A DNA stretch of 64,000 nucleotides from Prorocentrum cordatum (taxonomy: Eukaryota > Sar > Dinophyceae > Prorocentrales > Prorocentraceae). How positions within the stretch are numbered: position 1 is the first letter of the stretch; every line of letters starts with the position of its first letter. Of this stretch, positions 11,244-22,169 are shown in pieces. The stretch spans positions 276,952 to 340,951 of the forward strand of contig CAUYUJ010011148.1 in assembly GCA_963575745.1 (NCBI GenBank). The letters are read 5' to 3'. A program made the position numbers and the translations under genes. The notes under the pieces are model-generated. The model saw only the letters and a program-made list of their open reading frames with translations, had not been told where the DNA came from and made no database searches.

Positions 11244-11442
11244 GATGATGTTGTCGCTGCGAGGACGCATCACCCTCGCCCCCACAGCTGCCAAAAGATT
11301 CGCCAAGTAGGTCAGGAGCGATAGAGCTCCGCTCGGAAGAGCAGGAGCTCCGCTCCGCTCGAGCCCGCCGCGCGTGGCAGGAAGGAGACGCCCTGGCTCT
11401 TCGAGTGGAATGCCATTCGTTATGCTTCATGCGTGTCCGCGC
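11244..11442 (+). repeat. 200-bp dispersed direct repeat, copy 1
   Basis: Matches 13,600-13,803 in the same orientation. It includes GGAGCGATAGAGCTCCGCTC, a palindrome-rich AGGAGCTCCGCTCCGCTCGA, and GGAAGGAGACGCCCTGGCTC. The second half is more conserved than the first. Copy spacing is about 2.36 kb. It could be the ends of a degenerate retroelement or a duplicated exon. Confidence 0.75.
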
Positions 11443-11655
11443 TGGCATCGGCGATCATCCTGCGGGCCGGCGCCGGCAACTGCGTCGGGGCGCAGGAATG
11501 CCAGCCATGGGGGCGCTGTCTCCGCGCGCGGCGAGAACGGGCCGCACTCCGCGGAAAAAAAGCCCGCCGCGCCAGCTGATGGCGTCGGCCGCGCGGAATA
11601 CCTCCCGCCATTGCGGAGCGGGCGCCGCGAGCGATGAGCCCGAGTGCGCGGGCCC

Positions 11656-11840
11656 CCCAAACCCCCGACGTCCTGATTTGTCCATTGCGTCTACCCCTGG
11701 AAGCCTCGACCCATTCCTTTGGACCAGTTTTTCATCCTGAGTCGATTTCCGACAGTCCCGAGGGCCGGCAAGGGCCCCCAGAGACCGAAAATAGTAAAAA
11801 CGTCCCGCCCAGATTTTTCCATTGCCCGAGGGGGTCTGGG
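11656..11840 (+). mobile_element. MITE-like element, family P, copy 2
   Basis: A 185-bp copy running from CCCAAACCCCCGACGTCCTG to CGAGGGGGTCTGGG, so the ends are inverted repeats of CCCAGACCCCC. The core carries GGACCAGTTTTTCATCC and GACAGTCCCGAGG. No clear target duplication was found. Confidence 0.75.
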
Positions 11841-12015
11841 ACAGCGGGGGCATCGCTGCATGTCATCGTGGTCGTTCGTTCGCGCGCGCGCGCGGCGGTT
11901 GTCCGTCGCGCCCCCCCTGGCCCGATCGCCCCCGGCTGTCAGTCGCCCCCGCCGCGAGACAGGCCGCCCCCAGCGGCGTCGCAGGGCGGAGTGGCCCCCT
12001 GGGCCTCGATCAACT

Positions 12016-12176
12016 TCAAGGAGCCCAAGGACGCACAAATACATCCACGCAAATAACAGGATTCCCCATATGTTCCAACATGTTCGGGGTTTTCGTCTTC
12101 CCCCCCACTTCCCATATTGTCCTATATTTTCCTGGGAGTCGACGATTAATTGTGTCTGTGTGTTTCCCCCTCCTGA
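12016..12176 (+). mobile_element. MITE-like element, family T, copy 2
   Basis: A 161-bp copy from TCAAGGAGCCCAAGGACGCA to CCCCCTCCTGA, with the family core TCCCATATTGTCCTATATTT and CGACGATTAATTGTGTCTGT. The flanks CAACT and CAAGT agree at 4 of 5 bases. Confidence 0.8.
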
Positions 12177-12382
12177 CAAGTCGCAACTCTCGTCGGCGGC
12201 CACGTTGGAGACGTTCCCCCGGAGGGGCGCGATCGCGAAAGGGGCTGTCTCGGAAGAAGGGTTGCGGCGCATGCCCGGCTTGATGCCCGCGAGGAGGTCG
12301 CGAAGCCGCTGGGCGATTGGACTGAGTCGCGACTGCAAACGAATCTGCTACCTCCGCGGCTTGGTCGACCGCCGCTCCGCGA

Positions 12383-13598
12383 TCATCCGCGGTCGGGTTG
12401 CCCGCGAGCGCGTCGCTGCTTGCCGAGGGCGCGGTTCGTTTGACAAGTGCGTCGCGGCTGCCAGTGGAGGTGCTGCCCGGAACTCCGATGACCCTCGTTC
12501 CCCCTACATATTACCTCTACGGGGCTGAGGATGGCGTCGGACTGATTGCGGGCGCTGTCGTTGATGCGGCGATTGCGCTGCCTCTCGGCTTCCACGCGGG
12601 CGATCATCTGGTTGTCGTCCAGCTGCTGTATTTCCGTTCTGAGGGCGTCTGCGGCGCTCTTGAAATCGTGGCCGGCGCTGTAGATTTGAGCGCTGTCGCC
12701 CAGGGCGGATGCGCGGCAGCGTCGGGGCCCGCGGCCGCGGCGTCGGCACCTTGCGATGGGGGGGCGAGCGGCAAGCCGCATGGAAGGCGTGCTGGCCTCA
12801 GTGACCGCGCTCGCGCGCGCCCGTTCTACGTCTGGCAACCGGGAGGGCAAACTGGCGGGGGCGGGCAGTTCGGCGGCGGTGGGTCGCAGCGGGAGTAGCA
12901 ATGGCTTGGGATAACGGTCAAGACTCGGTTCGCGGTCTCGGGTGTGCTGGCGGTGACCAGCGGGGGACGCGAGCGCGCCCCCTCCGCGCTACCTGCGCGG
13001 GGCGCAAGCAGGGCGCGACGTCGCTCACGGAAGTCCGCCAGGCGGAGCCTGGTAACTCCAACGCCGCCTCGTGGTCGCCATTGAGCCCGTCTGGTAAATT
13101 GCACGAGAACCAGAAAGGCGAACATCTTGTAAACCTCTTCGCGGATGCTGCTCCTGGCGCGGGGCATGAGACCGCGCGCGTCACCCGCAGCTGCGCCCAT
13201 GCTGCCGTCGACGATGACGTCGATCGGCCCTGCCCGGGCTGCTGGCCCTGGATGGGGGCGGCCGCGCGACGGCGATGGCCCCGCGCGGCGGCGCGAGGTC
13301 GGTCGCGGCGCGGCGCCCCTACCTCTGCGCGCCTCGTCGGCGGGAGAATGCCAACTCGCGCCTGCTTTGGTCGCTGCGGGATTTGTCGTCGGCGGGTTGT
13401 CCAAGATGGATTTCGCGTCGCACCTCGATCTCGCTTTAGGGTTTGATGGGGGGCCTGCGCCCTGCATTGTACTTCTGCATGTAACCGACGTCCCCGCCAG
13501 CTATTTCGACCGACGGGGCGAGGTCGTCGTCGGGGCATCCTCCGAGCGATGGGAGACTGCTCGAGCGCGAGGTGTGAGGCGGAAGCTTGCCTGCCCAA
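12383..13598 (-). other. weak minus-strand coding trace
   Basis: Minus-strand open frames here contain short stretches with plausible protein character, such as AADALRTEIQQLDDNQMIAR (about 12,590-12,650) and SIREEVYKMFAFLVLVQF (about 13,090-13,150), in different frames and separated by low-complexity Arg/Pro peptides. No family was recognised. This could be a decayed gene or retroelement, or chance. Confidence 0.3.
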
Positions 13599-13599
13599 A

Positions 13600-13803
13600 G
13601 ATGATGCCGTCGATGCGAGGGCGCGTCGCCCTTGCCCCTACAGCCGTCGATGTTTTCGCGAGGTATGTAAGGAGCGATAGAGCTCCGCTCGGCAAAGCAG
13701 GAGCTCCGCTCCGCTCGAGTCCGTCGCGCGTAGCATGCAGGAAGGAGACGCCCTGGCTCTTCGAGTGGACTGCCGTTCGTTATGCTTATTGTGTGTCTGC
13801 GCG
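13600..13803 (+). repeat. 200-bp dispersed direct repeat, copy 2
   Basis: Second copy of the segment at 11,244-11,442; it carries a small insertion (GCATGC) and scattered substitutions. Both copies end near GCGTGTCCGCGC or its variant. Confidence 0.75.
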
Positions 13804-13849
13804 CCTGTGAACCTGGGCAGTGAGAACCTTGCTGGATCTGCTCGAGGTT

Positions 13850-14740
13850 TCCCAGCTCTGCCCCGTTTGGTCCCGTTCGTGGCGGGACGAGGCGGATCAC
13901 GTCGGTCTCGGCTGGGGCTCTCGCCCGTGGCCACGGAAAGGCCCTGATTGGAGCACGTCGGTTCGCGTCGCGCACAGCGCCCTCGCGGGGCGTCGTGGTC
14001 CTCGCGGCGACCCAGTAGCGCGGCACGTGCTTCGGTCATGCTGGGTAGTGGCCGCCCACGTGCTCGATGTTGAGGGCAGCGCCGTTCCTGTTGCAGAAGC
14101 AGCGGGTCGAGTGGTTGGCTTTCTCTAAGGCGGTCCTCTTCCACGCGCGGCGGGTCGCGCCCAGATGCCAGACCGTGCAGTGATGGCTGCGGAGCGTCTT
14201 CGCCCATCCCCTTGGCGCGTCGGAGGCGCGAAGATTGGTCCGCGCTCAAGCGCTGCGTCGGCGCGCTCCCTGCTGCAAGTATCTGACGCGACTCCGCGCA
14301 ATGATGTGTCGAGCGCGCGCGGCGGGTCGAAGGGGTCGCGGGCCCATTTGGGCGTCCGCGGGAGGGGCGCTGCCGAGTCGCTCTCCCTCTTCTCGCGCGC
14401 GAAGCCCGCATGGGGCTCTGAGTTGGTTCTCCTGCCGGAAGTGGGGGGCAGCGCTCGGCGCGATGTCGGCTCGTCCATGCTGCTCTAGTTGAAGTGCGCG
14501 CTCGGCGTTCTGAGCGGTCCTGATCTCTGCCTCGGGCATGATGAAAATGCGGCAGCGGATCTCAGCGATGCATTTTCATTTCAATCCCGTCAGCAGGCAT
14601 CCTGCCCCATTGCATGTCGACAGGCAGCTACATTGCGGGCTGGTCCATGGCTGCATCGACTTCGGTAGCGCAAGCGCCGGTAGTTGTAGGGTCTCTGCCA
14701 CATCCTCGTGCCGGCCGCTTGGGGCCCGTGGGCCACGTGA
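13850..14740 (-). other. unassigned sequence with one short coding-like stretch
   Basis: One minus frame at about 14,040-14,130 reads a coherent stretch containing EKANHSTRCFCNRNGAALNI and ends at a stop. The rest is GC-rich with many open frames and no recognised domain. Confidence 0.25.
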
Positions 14741-14741
14741 G

Positions 14742-15476
14742 TCACGCAGCATGTCTGACATACGAGGCCCCGCCTCGCATGCCCGCGCGTGGCCCCTCGA
14801 CGGGACGGGTGTGCGGGTCCCTTTGTAGGCGGTGGGCATGGCGGCGGTAGCTATGGGTCTGGTCGTCCATTAAGCTGGTATGGGTTTGTAGGCCCCCTGT
14901 GGCGGGCCCACCCCGCTTGCAGCGGGGTGGGCCGCTGGCGCACGGTTGTTGGCCACCAGGCTTCTGGTAATCATGGGGGCGTGGAGCATGCATATGGCAT
15001 TTGATTGGGCCGGCTGGGTGGGCGTAGCTTTGCGCGTCGTGGCGGATGGTTGTGCTGGGTCGCTGCAGTTGCCGACGGGGCATGCCCAGGTGCGTCGGCG
15101 ATTCGGTTGACGAAGGGCTGAGGTTCTGGATGCGGCTCGTTTTCGCTGCAAGTTCGTGCTGCCTTGGCGTCGGCGTCGATGTGTGGGGCGTCGTCTCCGC
15201 CGGCTCGGTCGAGGAAGGTTGGGCGCGATAACCGTCTGAGTGGCCTGGTGCCTTTGGGAAACTCGCCGCCTGGATCTGCTCAATGATCCTTACGATGCTT
15301 AGTGCTTGCGCTAAACAGTCGTGCTTGTTGTTCATGACGTCTTGGCTGTAGACTTCCCTGGCAAGGTCTCCTGTCATAGATTCCGAGAGCTCGTCTGTGA
15401 TCGTGCCCGTGACGTTGGTCTTGATGGCGTGGAACTGTCTCTTGTGGAGGCCGTCGCTGTCGTTGGACTTGGTCAC
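14742..15476 (-). CDS. hypothetical open frame, possibly a retroelement or gene remnant
   Basis: A 244-residue minus-strand frame whose first listed start is a GTG, so the true start is unknown and the frame may begin further upstream. The first 75 or so residues look like genuine protein, with mixed helical composition and segments such as DELSESMTGDLAREVYSQDV and ALSIVRIIEQIQAA. The C-terminal two thirds is low-complexity Pro/Thr/His/Gln, including TPTPRQHE. No catalytic motif, zinc knuckle or signal peptide was seen. The shape (short helical domain followed by a disordered tail) is compatible with a Gag-like protein, but that is a guess. Confidence 0.3.
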   Translation of the reverse strand: MTKSNDSDGLHKRQFHAIKTNVTGTITDELSESMTGDLAREVYSQDVMNNKHDCLAQALSIVRIIEQIQAASFPKAPGHSDGYRAQPSSTEPAETTPHTSTPTPRQHELAAKTSRIQNLSPSSTESPTHLGMPRRQLQRPSTTIRHDAQSYAHPAGPIKCHMHAPRPHDYQKPGGQQPCASGPPRCKRGGPATGGLQTHTSLMDDQTHSYRRHAHRLQRDPHTRPVEGPRAGMRGGASYVRHAA

Positions 15477-15479
15477 TTG

Positions 15480-15890
15480 CGCGCTTATGATCGTAATGCC
15501 GATGTATACTGATCGGGCTGGTGGCGATGGCGCAATTGCTTGCGGTGGTAGTGGAGACTGCTTCGGTCGGCGTGGCGCGAAAAGGTGGGCTTTGGACTGT
15601 GGCCCCGTGCGCGTTGCAGAAGTCGTCGTTGGTTTTTCTTTAAACGCTACATACTCATGTTACCGGGCATGGGCAAGTAGTTGCTGGGGTCGGTCCAAAT
15701 GACTCGAGGGTCTCGGCGTTGAAATAGTAGATCTGGTTGAAGAGATGCTTCTGGTCTTCGTCAGGGCCGACGATCCACAGGCGTGCGCATATAAGCTATC
15801 GCGCCTGGTTCAATGGCAAGCCTAAGCGAATTTCCAGTTCCCGCAGCTTCGCTGCCTTGCCGTATGGGGTCCACCTTCAGTAATAAGTTG
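15480..15890. other. unassigned sequence
   Basis: Moderate GC. No convincing frame or repeat was seen, apart from a GGTGGTGGTG run at the right end. Confidence 0.4.
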
Positions 15891-15984
15891 GGTGTGCTGG
15901 TGGTGGTGTGGTGGTGATATCCTCCTCTGCTTCCTTTTCTGTCCTCCTTTCATTCCTCCATGGTCCCCTCATGCTTCTCCATAT

Positions 15985-16125
15985 ATGTTCCTCCTCCTCC
16001 TCCTCCCCCTCCTCCTCCTCCTCCTTATCCTTCTCTTCCTCCTCCTCCTCCTCCTCCTCCTTCTGCTCCTGCTCCTGCTCCTCCTCCTCCTTCTCCTCCT
16101 CCTCATCCTTCTCCTCCTCGTTTCA
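15985..16125 (+). repeat. (CCT)n tract
   Basis: CCT-rich microsatellite with CTT and TGCTCC interruptions. Confidence 0.9.
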
Positions 16126-16984
16126 TTTTCGAAGAGCTTGGAACGTGCGCGTGCGGGGGGACACGCGCATGGCGGGGCGACAAAGAAAAAGGACAATTCG
16201 TGCATCGATCCTTCTTAAGAGGGCATCGTTGCTGCATCAGCGCCCCGTGGCCCGTCAGGGAGAGGGAAATAAGAGGCATAATACCTATAATTCAAAACAC
16301 GCCGCAGACGTTTCCAAGGTCATTGGGACTTCCAGGCGGTCAGCCGGAGCGCCAGCGTGGATTGGCCTCTGGCCCTCTCTGGTCCGTTCTTGGGCGTCCT
16401 TGGCATCATTCCGATCAAATCCGGCGGCGACATCATTCGACATCGTACTGAAAGTAGCCATGACTACAGAACGGCAAGGACGAAGACTTGGACAAGGGAG
16501 GGGTGAGAAGGAGTAGGGATTGGAAGCTGATCGGCATAACGATCGGGGGGCGGGCGGCACGACTCGGAGGAGGGGGGGGGTCCGCGGCGGTACGCCTCGG
16601 TGACTGGGGTCGCTGGTGCGGTTCGGGGAAGTCGTCGGTGCAACTGGGGGCAGGTGGGCGGCACGGTCACGGCCGTTCGGCAATGCGGCGGGAGGGGGTC
16701 GGCGGCACGGTCGGCGGAAGTGGGCGCCACGGCGGTGGAGGTCCAGTGCTACGCCGAAGGCTCGGGGCGGCCAGCGCCTCCGACAGACGCGGCCCTGCGG
16801 CTGGGAGGGGGGCCTCGGCGGCGCGGCTCGGCCGGTCCAACGCACCCCGGGCAGGAGCGGCCTTCGGGTGCGCGGCTTCACGACCGCGGGGTGCGCTGCG
16901 ACAGTGGCGGCCTGCGTGCTTTCGGTGGTGCGCCCAGGGCCGAAGGCAGAGGGGGCGGGCCTCTCCGCAGGGAGCCCCAGGAAA

Positions 16985-17135
16985 CCTCACCGCACGGTCC
17001 GTCACCGCATGGCCTTGGGACCCTGGAGGCCCCTGCCGCCCGAGACGTCCTCCGGGAACGACCCGACGCCCAAAGCCGTGCGGTGACCCCGAACCCCCAC
17101 CGACTCACCACACGGTATGGTCACCACCCCGTTTG
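16985..17135 (+). repeat. hairpin-rich repeat, family Y, copy 1
   Basis: Contains CCTCACCGCACGGTCCGTCA, GCCCGAGACGTCCTCCGGGA, GTGCGGTGACCCCGAACCCC and CTCACCACACGGTATGGTCA. The GTGCGGTGA / TCACCGCAC motifs are inverted with respect to one another and would fold. Other copies are at 42,985-43,168 and 51,232-51,640. Confidence 0.7.
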
Positions 17136-17587
17136 GGGGGCCCCGATTCTCCGAGGCCACGGAGGGCTTCTCGGAAAGCCGGGGGCGCTCCGCAGAAGCA
17201 CGGCCGCCCTCTGAGAAGGCCTGCCCCCTCTCACCTCCTCCCTCGGCACACGGCCGATGATCTCAGGCTTGGCCCCCCCGTGCCCACGAGAGCGACGGGT
17301 CGTTCTCACGTGCAGCCGGATCGGGGGGGGGTCGGCGGCAGAGTCGGGGACCGTTGGCGTCACTACTGCGGGGGTTCGGGAGTCGGCGGTACGGTTCCGG
17401 GTGGTGCGCGGCAGGGTCCTTCTTCTGGTCTTCCAAACGACGACGGCGACCACCACGGCAGCGACCACGGCGCATCTGCGAGGACACGTCCCCGATCCCT
17501 CCCGGTGGGGACCATGCTGGCAGATTTTTCGGGTCGCCTCCAGTCGTGGCGACCGAGGGCCCCCAGGAAAGCCCAACACCTCCGAAA

Positions 17588-17642
<55 letters not shown>

Positions 17643-17645
17643 CGA
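17588..17645 (+). repeat. (ACG)n tract
   Basis: A near-pure ACG/GAC run, reading poly-Asp, poly-Thr or poly-Arg by frame. Confidence 0.9.
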
Positions 17646-17679
17646 GCTCAACGACAGGGGGGACCAGCTCAGGTAGGAA

Positions 17680-17830
17680 ACATCGACCGAGAATCGGCGA
17701 TGCATCGCCGATCGATCAGCGATAGACCCCCGGTAGCGAATCCGTTCGTTCCTCGGCAGGGTGGGCTGTCGGGCCCTGTCGGCGATGAATGGGCGATTGG
17801 GGGTCGATGCATCCTCCCCTGAGCTGATCC
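17680..17830 (+). repeat. diverged repeat shared with 43,390-43,560
   Basis: GCGAATCCG, a CGGCAGGGTGGGC segment and GGGTCGATGCATCCTCCCC line up in order with GCGAATCCG, GGGGCGGGGTGGGC and GGGTCGGCGCATCCCCCCC in the second copy. It starts with a GCATCGCCGATCGATCAGCG palindromic stretch. Confidence 0.5.
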
Positions 17831-18094
17831 CCCTCCGAACGTTGACCCCGACTCGAGCTTTGGTCTTCGGGCCATGATGAACACTGCGGAGAGCCTACAG
17901 AAATGTCCGCAAAGCTTGAACCTCGAACCCGAAACGAACCCCCCTCCCTGAGCGTATCTCCCGCTGACGTTGCCCCTGACAGCCTCTGGGCGGCGCAACC
18001 CCGTTCTGGCAGGGGGCGGCGTCCTTGAGGTCGCGGACGGTGTCGCTGCAGACCAAGACGCTCTCGAACACAACCTCGACCGGGGGTGCCCCCA

Positions 18095-18380
18095 GCAACG
18101 GCGACGACGACGCCAACGCCGACGCCGACGCCAACGCCGACGCCGACGACGACGCCGGCGACGACGCCGACGACGACGACGACGACGTCGACGACGGCGA
18201 CGACGGCGACGAGCTCGCCGACGAAGACGACGATAACGGCGACAGGACAACGCCGACAACAACGACTGGACGATGCCGACGACGGCGACAACGACGACGG
18301 GACGATGCCGACGACGAATTCGCCGACGATGCCGACGACGGCGACGACAACGACGGGACGACGCCGACGACAACCGCGAC
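18095..18380 (+). repeat. imperfect (GACGCC/GACGAC)n array
   Basis: Alternating GACGCC, GACGAC and AACGAC triplet pairs. Stop-free in several frames; a simple repeat. Confidence 0.9.
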
Positions 18381-18639
18381 CCCTCCTTCTCGTTGTCTTG
18401 GGGGGTCCTCCTCATCCCTGCACCCATCTTATGAGAATGGGCCCGCCAAGGTGCCAGAGCCCGCCCTTGCGGCGGACTCGCGCCGCACGCGGGATAGCAC
18501 AGGGTGGTGTGGGAGGCGACATGAACACAGCCCCGCCTCGCGGGGTTCGGGCCTTGTCCCGCTGCACTCCCCTGCTGGCTCGCGTTGCTCTGCTCTGTCG
18601 CAATGAAGTCTCCATTCCATCCGAATCGACTCTCCAATG

Positions 18640-19060
18640 CGACAAAGCCCACCTCATGAAAGTGACACTGGCCGTTCAATGACATTGACCCTCTCGAGAG
18701 CCTCCGATGGGGAGCTTTGCAGGCCATCACGAGACATCTTTGAATCGGGAAGTGAGAGAGGCAGGCGTCTCAAAGGCAGCGGGGCTTCTCTCAGGAACCC
18801 TCGGGCCTTCTCAGAAGCCCCCTGTGTTTTCGAACAATGCTGAGACAACTTCTCAAGAAGAAGCCCGCCAAGCCGTCCTGGACCATCCTGGGCCATCCCG
18901 GTGGGCGCAGTGCGCAATGTCCGGGGTATCGATCAGCATACCGACATCTTTCGCAGCCACATGGCGGCGACCGTGGCGCGGAAGCAGGACCTGTTAGGAG
19001 GAAATTGTGGACGGGAGGGTACATTGCGGCAGCGTTGGTATATCCTGGATTTACTCTGGT
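18640..19060. other. unassigned sequence
   Basis: No recognised gene or repeat family. Mixed composition with CTTCTCAGAAGCC and CTTCTCAAGAAG motifs. Confidence 0.4.
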
Positions 19061-19072
19061 CATCATCCCTTC

Positions 19073-19340
19073 CTCCTCGTCCACCTCCTCCTCCTGCTCC
19101 TCCTCCTCCTCCTCCTACCCACTGTTCGTCCGACCTAAATCCGCTTCAAACCTGACCCTAGACCCCTCCAAAAATTCGTCCTGACATATTGTTCGTCCCT
19201 GTCCGATGTTTGGCACCGCCTGGGACCGAAAAGAGCCCCCATGTGCCGAAATCGAAGACAAACCACGGGAGCGATGTCTGTTTCTCCTCTTGCTCCACCT
19301 CCTCCTCCTCCTACTCCACCTCCTCCTCTTCCACCGCCTC
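19073..19340 (+). repeat. short (CCT)n tracts flanking unassigned DNA
   Basis: CCT runs at about 19,073-19,115 and 19,295-19,335. The sequence between them shows no recognised gene. Confidence 0.7.
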
Positions 19341-19555
19341 CATGCAGATGGGCATGCGTCGGCAGACCGTCGCCGTTATGAGGGCGGAAAAATGCTGCAT
19401 CGTGGAACCGGTCGATGAGGACGCACGGGAACCTGATCCCTCGCAACGAGGGCAATTTTTGCCTGCGGAGGATACAATGGGCACACAAGCCCACATGTAC
19501 CCTCACGTCGAGTGGTACGGGGTTCAGGCGCCCCTTAAGCCATATCAGTTCAAAT

Positions 19556-19652
19556 CCTCCACCGCCTCCACCTCCTCCTCTTCCATCTCCTCCTCCTCCT
19601 CCTTCTCCTCCTCCTCCTCCTCCCCCTCCACCTCCTCCTCCTCGATCGAGCC
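19556..19652 (+). repeat. (CCT)n tract
   Basis: CTCCACC and CCT triplets. Confidence 0.9.
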
Positions 19653-19727
19653 GTGGTCGGCGGCCCCTCGGGCAGGCTCTGGGCGCGCCGCCTTGCCGGC
19701 CAGGCTCTGCACCCGGATGCTGACCTG

Positions 19728-19945
19728 GGGCGGGGGGGGGCGGGAGGGAGAGGAGGAGGGCGGGGGGCGAGGAGGGCGGAGGGCGAGGAGGGCGAGGGGC
19801 AGTGGAGGGCGCGGAGGGCGGAGGGCGGAGGGAGGAGGGCGAGGAGGGCGAGGGGGGCGAAGGAGAGTGGAAAGGGCGGAGGGCGGAGGGCGAGGAGGGC
19901 GGAGGAGAGTGGAGGGGTGTAGGGAGGAGGGCGGAGGGCCTGGGC
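19728..19945 (+). repeat. GGGCGAGGAGGGCGGA array
   Basis: Irregular purine-rich units of GGGCGGAG, GGGCGAGG and GGAGAGTGG. Plus frames read Gly/Arg/Glu and minus frames read Pro/Ser/Leu. Confidence 0.85.
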
Positions 19946-20009
19946 GGACGGGACAGCAGGGGTTTCGGCCTCCTAGATGGGGTCGAAGTGGATGGGGTCG
20001 GAGGATCGC

Positions 20010-20425
20010 GCCGCATCACCGATGCATCGCCGATGCATCAGCGACGCGGCCCGATGGGAGGGGGCACAATCTTCTCCACGCCGACGTCGCCGGTGCATCG
20101 CCGACGACGCAAGTGCATGGCCGATGCATCGGCGATGCATCTGCGATGCATCGGCGATGTGGCGAGGTCCTTCGACCCCGTGTACTCTTAAGTCGGGCGT
20201 GTCACCCTGCAGGGGGAATTTGGGCGGAAAAAAATACTACCTGAACAAAAACTCAAACATGGTCAAAAGTGCTTTAAAAATGGTCCCCCCACTGTTGTTG
20301 GACTATTTTGAAATATTCCCCCTGTAGAGGGACAGGCCCGACTCAAATCTGTTCGGACCCCATCTAAGGAGGCCTCCAAGGGGAGAGGTCGGCAGCACCT
20401 CGCCGATGCATCGGCGATGCATCGG
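20010..20425 (+). repeat. GCATCGGCGAT palindrome clusters, interrupted by a MITE
   Basis: Clusters of GATGCATCGCCGATGCATC and its variants lie at about 20,015-20,045, 20,095-20,165 and 20,398-20,425. The unit GCATCGGCGAT joins head to head with ATCGCCGATGC, giving near-perfect palindromes. Family G copy 3 lies between the second and third clusters. Confidence 0.75.
20188..20346 (+). mobile_element. MITE, family G, copy 3
   Basis: A 159-bp copy from TTAAGTCGGGCGTGTCACCC to TAGAGGGACAGGCCCGACTC. It has an A-rich core and inverted ends. The 8-base flanks do not match, so the target duplication has decayed or the edges are shifted. Confidence 0.8.
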
Positions 20426-20751
20426 AAATCCTGAATCAGCTCATGCCATAGAAGTCCGTGACGTCCTGACCGGAGCTGTGACCAGGATTGCGCCGAGCAT
20501 CGGCAAAGCACCATCGAAAGAAAGGATGTTCCACTGCGTGCTTTCGAAGAGGTCCTGTTCCCCGATCTTCGCAGCTTTGTCTCGAGCTGCCCACCGGGGA
20601 GGCCTCCGAGGGGAGAGGTCGGCAGCAGCGCGGCGGGCCGAAGAGGTTTTGTCCTGGCGCGAACGCGGCGGGCGCCCCCCCCCCCCACCAGCGGGCCAGA
20701 GGGAGGCGCGCGAGCGTCTCCGGCCGGAGGCTACGTGGTGACCGCATGTGT

Positions 20752-20860
20752 ATGTTTATATATATATATATACACATACACACATGCATACATACATACA
20801 CACATACATACATACACACATACACACATGCATGCATACATACATACCTACCTACCTACC
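20752..20860 (+). repeat. (TA)n and (CATA)n tract
   Basis: TATATATA followed by ACACATACA and CATACATA units. Confidence 0.9.
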
Positions 20861-21343
20861 TACATTACATTACATTACATTACATTACATTACATTACAT
20901 TACATTACATTACATTACATTACATTACATTACATTACATTACATTACATTACATTACATTACATTACATTACATTACATTACATTACATTACCATACAT
21001 AAAATTACATTACATTACATTACATTACATTACATTACATTACATTACATTACATTACATTACATTACATTACATTTCATTTAAATTACATTACATTACA
21101 TTACATTACATTACATTACATTACATTACATTACATTACATTACATTACATTACATTACATTACAGTACATTACATTACATTACATGACATTACATCACA
21201 TCACATCACATCACATCACATCACATTACATCACATCACATCACATCACATCACATCACATTACATTACATTCCATTCCATTCCATTACATTACATTACA
21301 TTACATTACATTACATTACATTACATTACATTACAATACATTA
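20861..21343 (+). repeat. (TTACA)n pentanucleotide array with a (TCACA)n block
   Basis: About 95 copies of ATTAC. A block at about 21,195-21,262 has changed to ATCAC, and a short CATTC block follows. The reading is THYITLHY-like in several frames. The change of unit inside the array suggests spreading of a variant by slippage or conversion. Confidence 0.95.
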
Positions 21344-21911
21344 CATACATACATACATACATACATACACGGTGTGGGCATGTTTGTTCCTCTCTGCACG
21401 GGCAAAATGCCCGTGGCGAGCTCTATATAGCTCGGCGCTAGCCCCGCGCGAGGGCCGCCGCAGCGTCCGTCCTCGCCCCAGCGTGCCTCGCGCCTCCTCG
21501 GCCGAGGCGAAGCCGTGGGCCGCTGCCACAGGCTCCGCGGGCGGCAGGATGAGGACGCCGTCGGCTGCGCTGGCGCCCGTGCCCCCCTCCTGCGGCCGCA
21601 GTCGCCGTCCTCTGGCGCTTGGCAGGCCGCTCGCCCTCGGCCCCATGCACCGCGCCGGCGCTCGCGCCGGCGCTCTCGGCCAGGACGCCGTCCGCCGCCA
21701 GCCCGAGCTTCTCCGTCCAGCGGCTCCACGAGGGCTCCGACGGTGTGTGCATTGGGTAAGGAAACCTGAGATATGGAATCCAGGGTCTGGAGAACGCTGG
21801 AACTCCAATCGTGGATTTGCCACGGATACCACCGCCGCCCTCATCAGACAAGGAATCCTCCAGGGTCTGAAGCCTCCTGGGCACGTGCCTTCACGACCGC
21901 CCACACCGTAG

Positions 21912-22112
21912 TGATGGGCCTGTTTTCCACCACGGCCACCACCACCACCAGAAGTTGGAGGGGGGAAGGAGGAAGAGAAGGAGGAGGAGGAGGAGAAGGA
22001 GGAGGAGAAGAGGAGGAGGAGAAGGAGGAGGAGAAGAGGAGGAGGAGGAGGGCCCCCTCCCCCCCTCCAGCTTCTGGTGGTGGTGGTGGTGGTGGAAAAA
22101 GCAGGCCCAGCA
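21912..22112 (+). mobile_element. fold-back element, family F, copy 1 (GGA core)
   Basis: The left arm reads TGATGGGCCTGTTTTCCACC, (CAC)n, GAAGTTGGAGGGGGG. The right arm is its inverse: CCCCCCTCCAGCTTC, (TGG)n, GGAAAAAGCAGGCCCAGCA. The core is an imperfect GGA/GAA tract of about 90 bp. The arms pair over about 60 bp. No clear target duplication. Confidence 0.8.
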
Positions 22113-22169
22113 CACATAGGGCGTGCGCGCGGGGCGGCCCCATGGGCAGTCCCCAAGACGAACAAAAAG

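Noticed and set aside
10524-11324. His-rich and Asp-rich frames of 110-270 residues
   Set aside because: Translations of (CAT)n and (CCT)n; no unique protein sequence.
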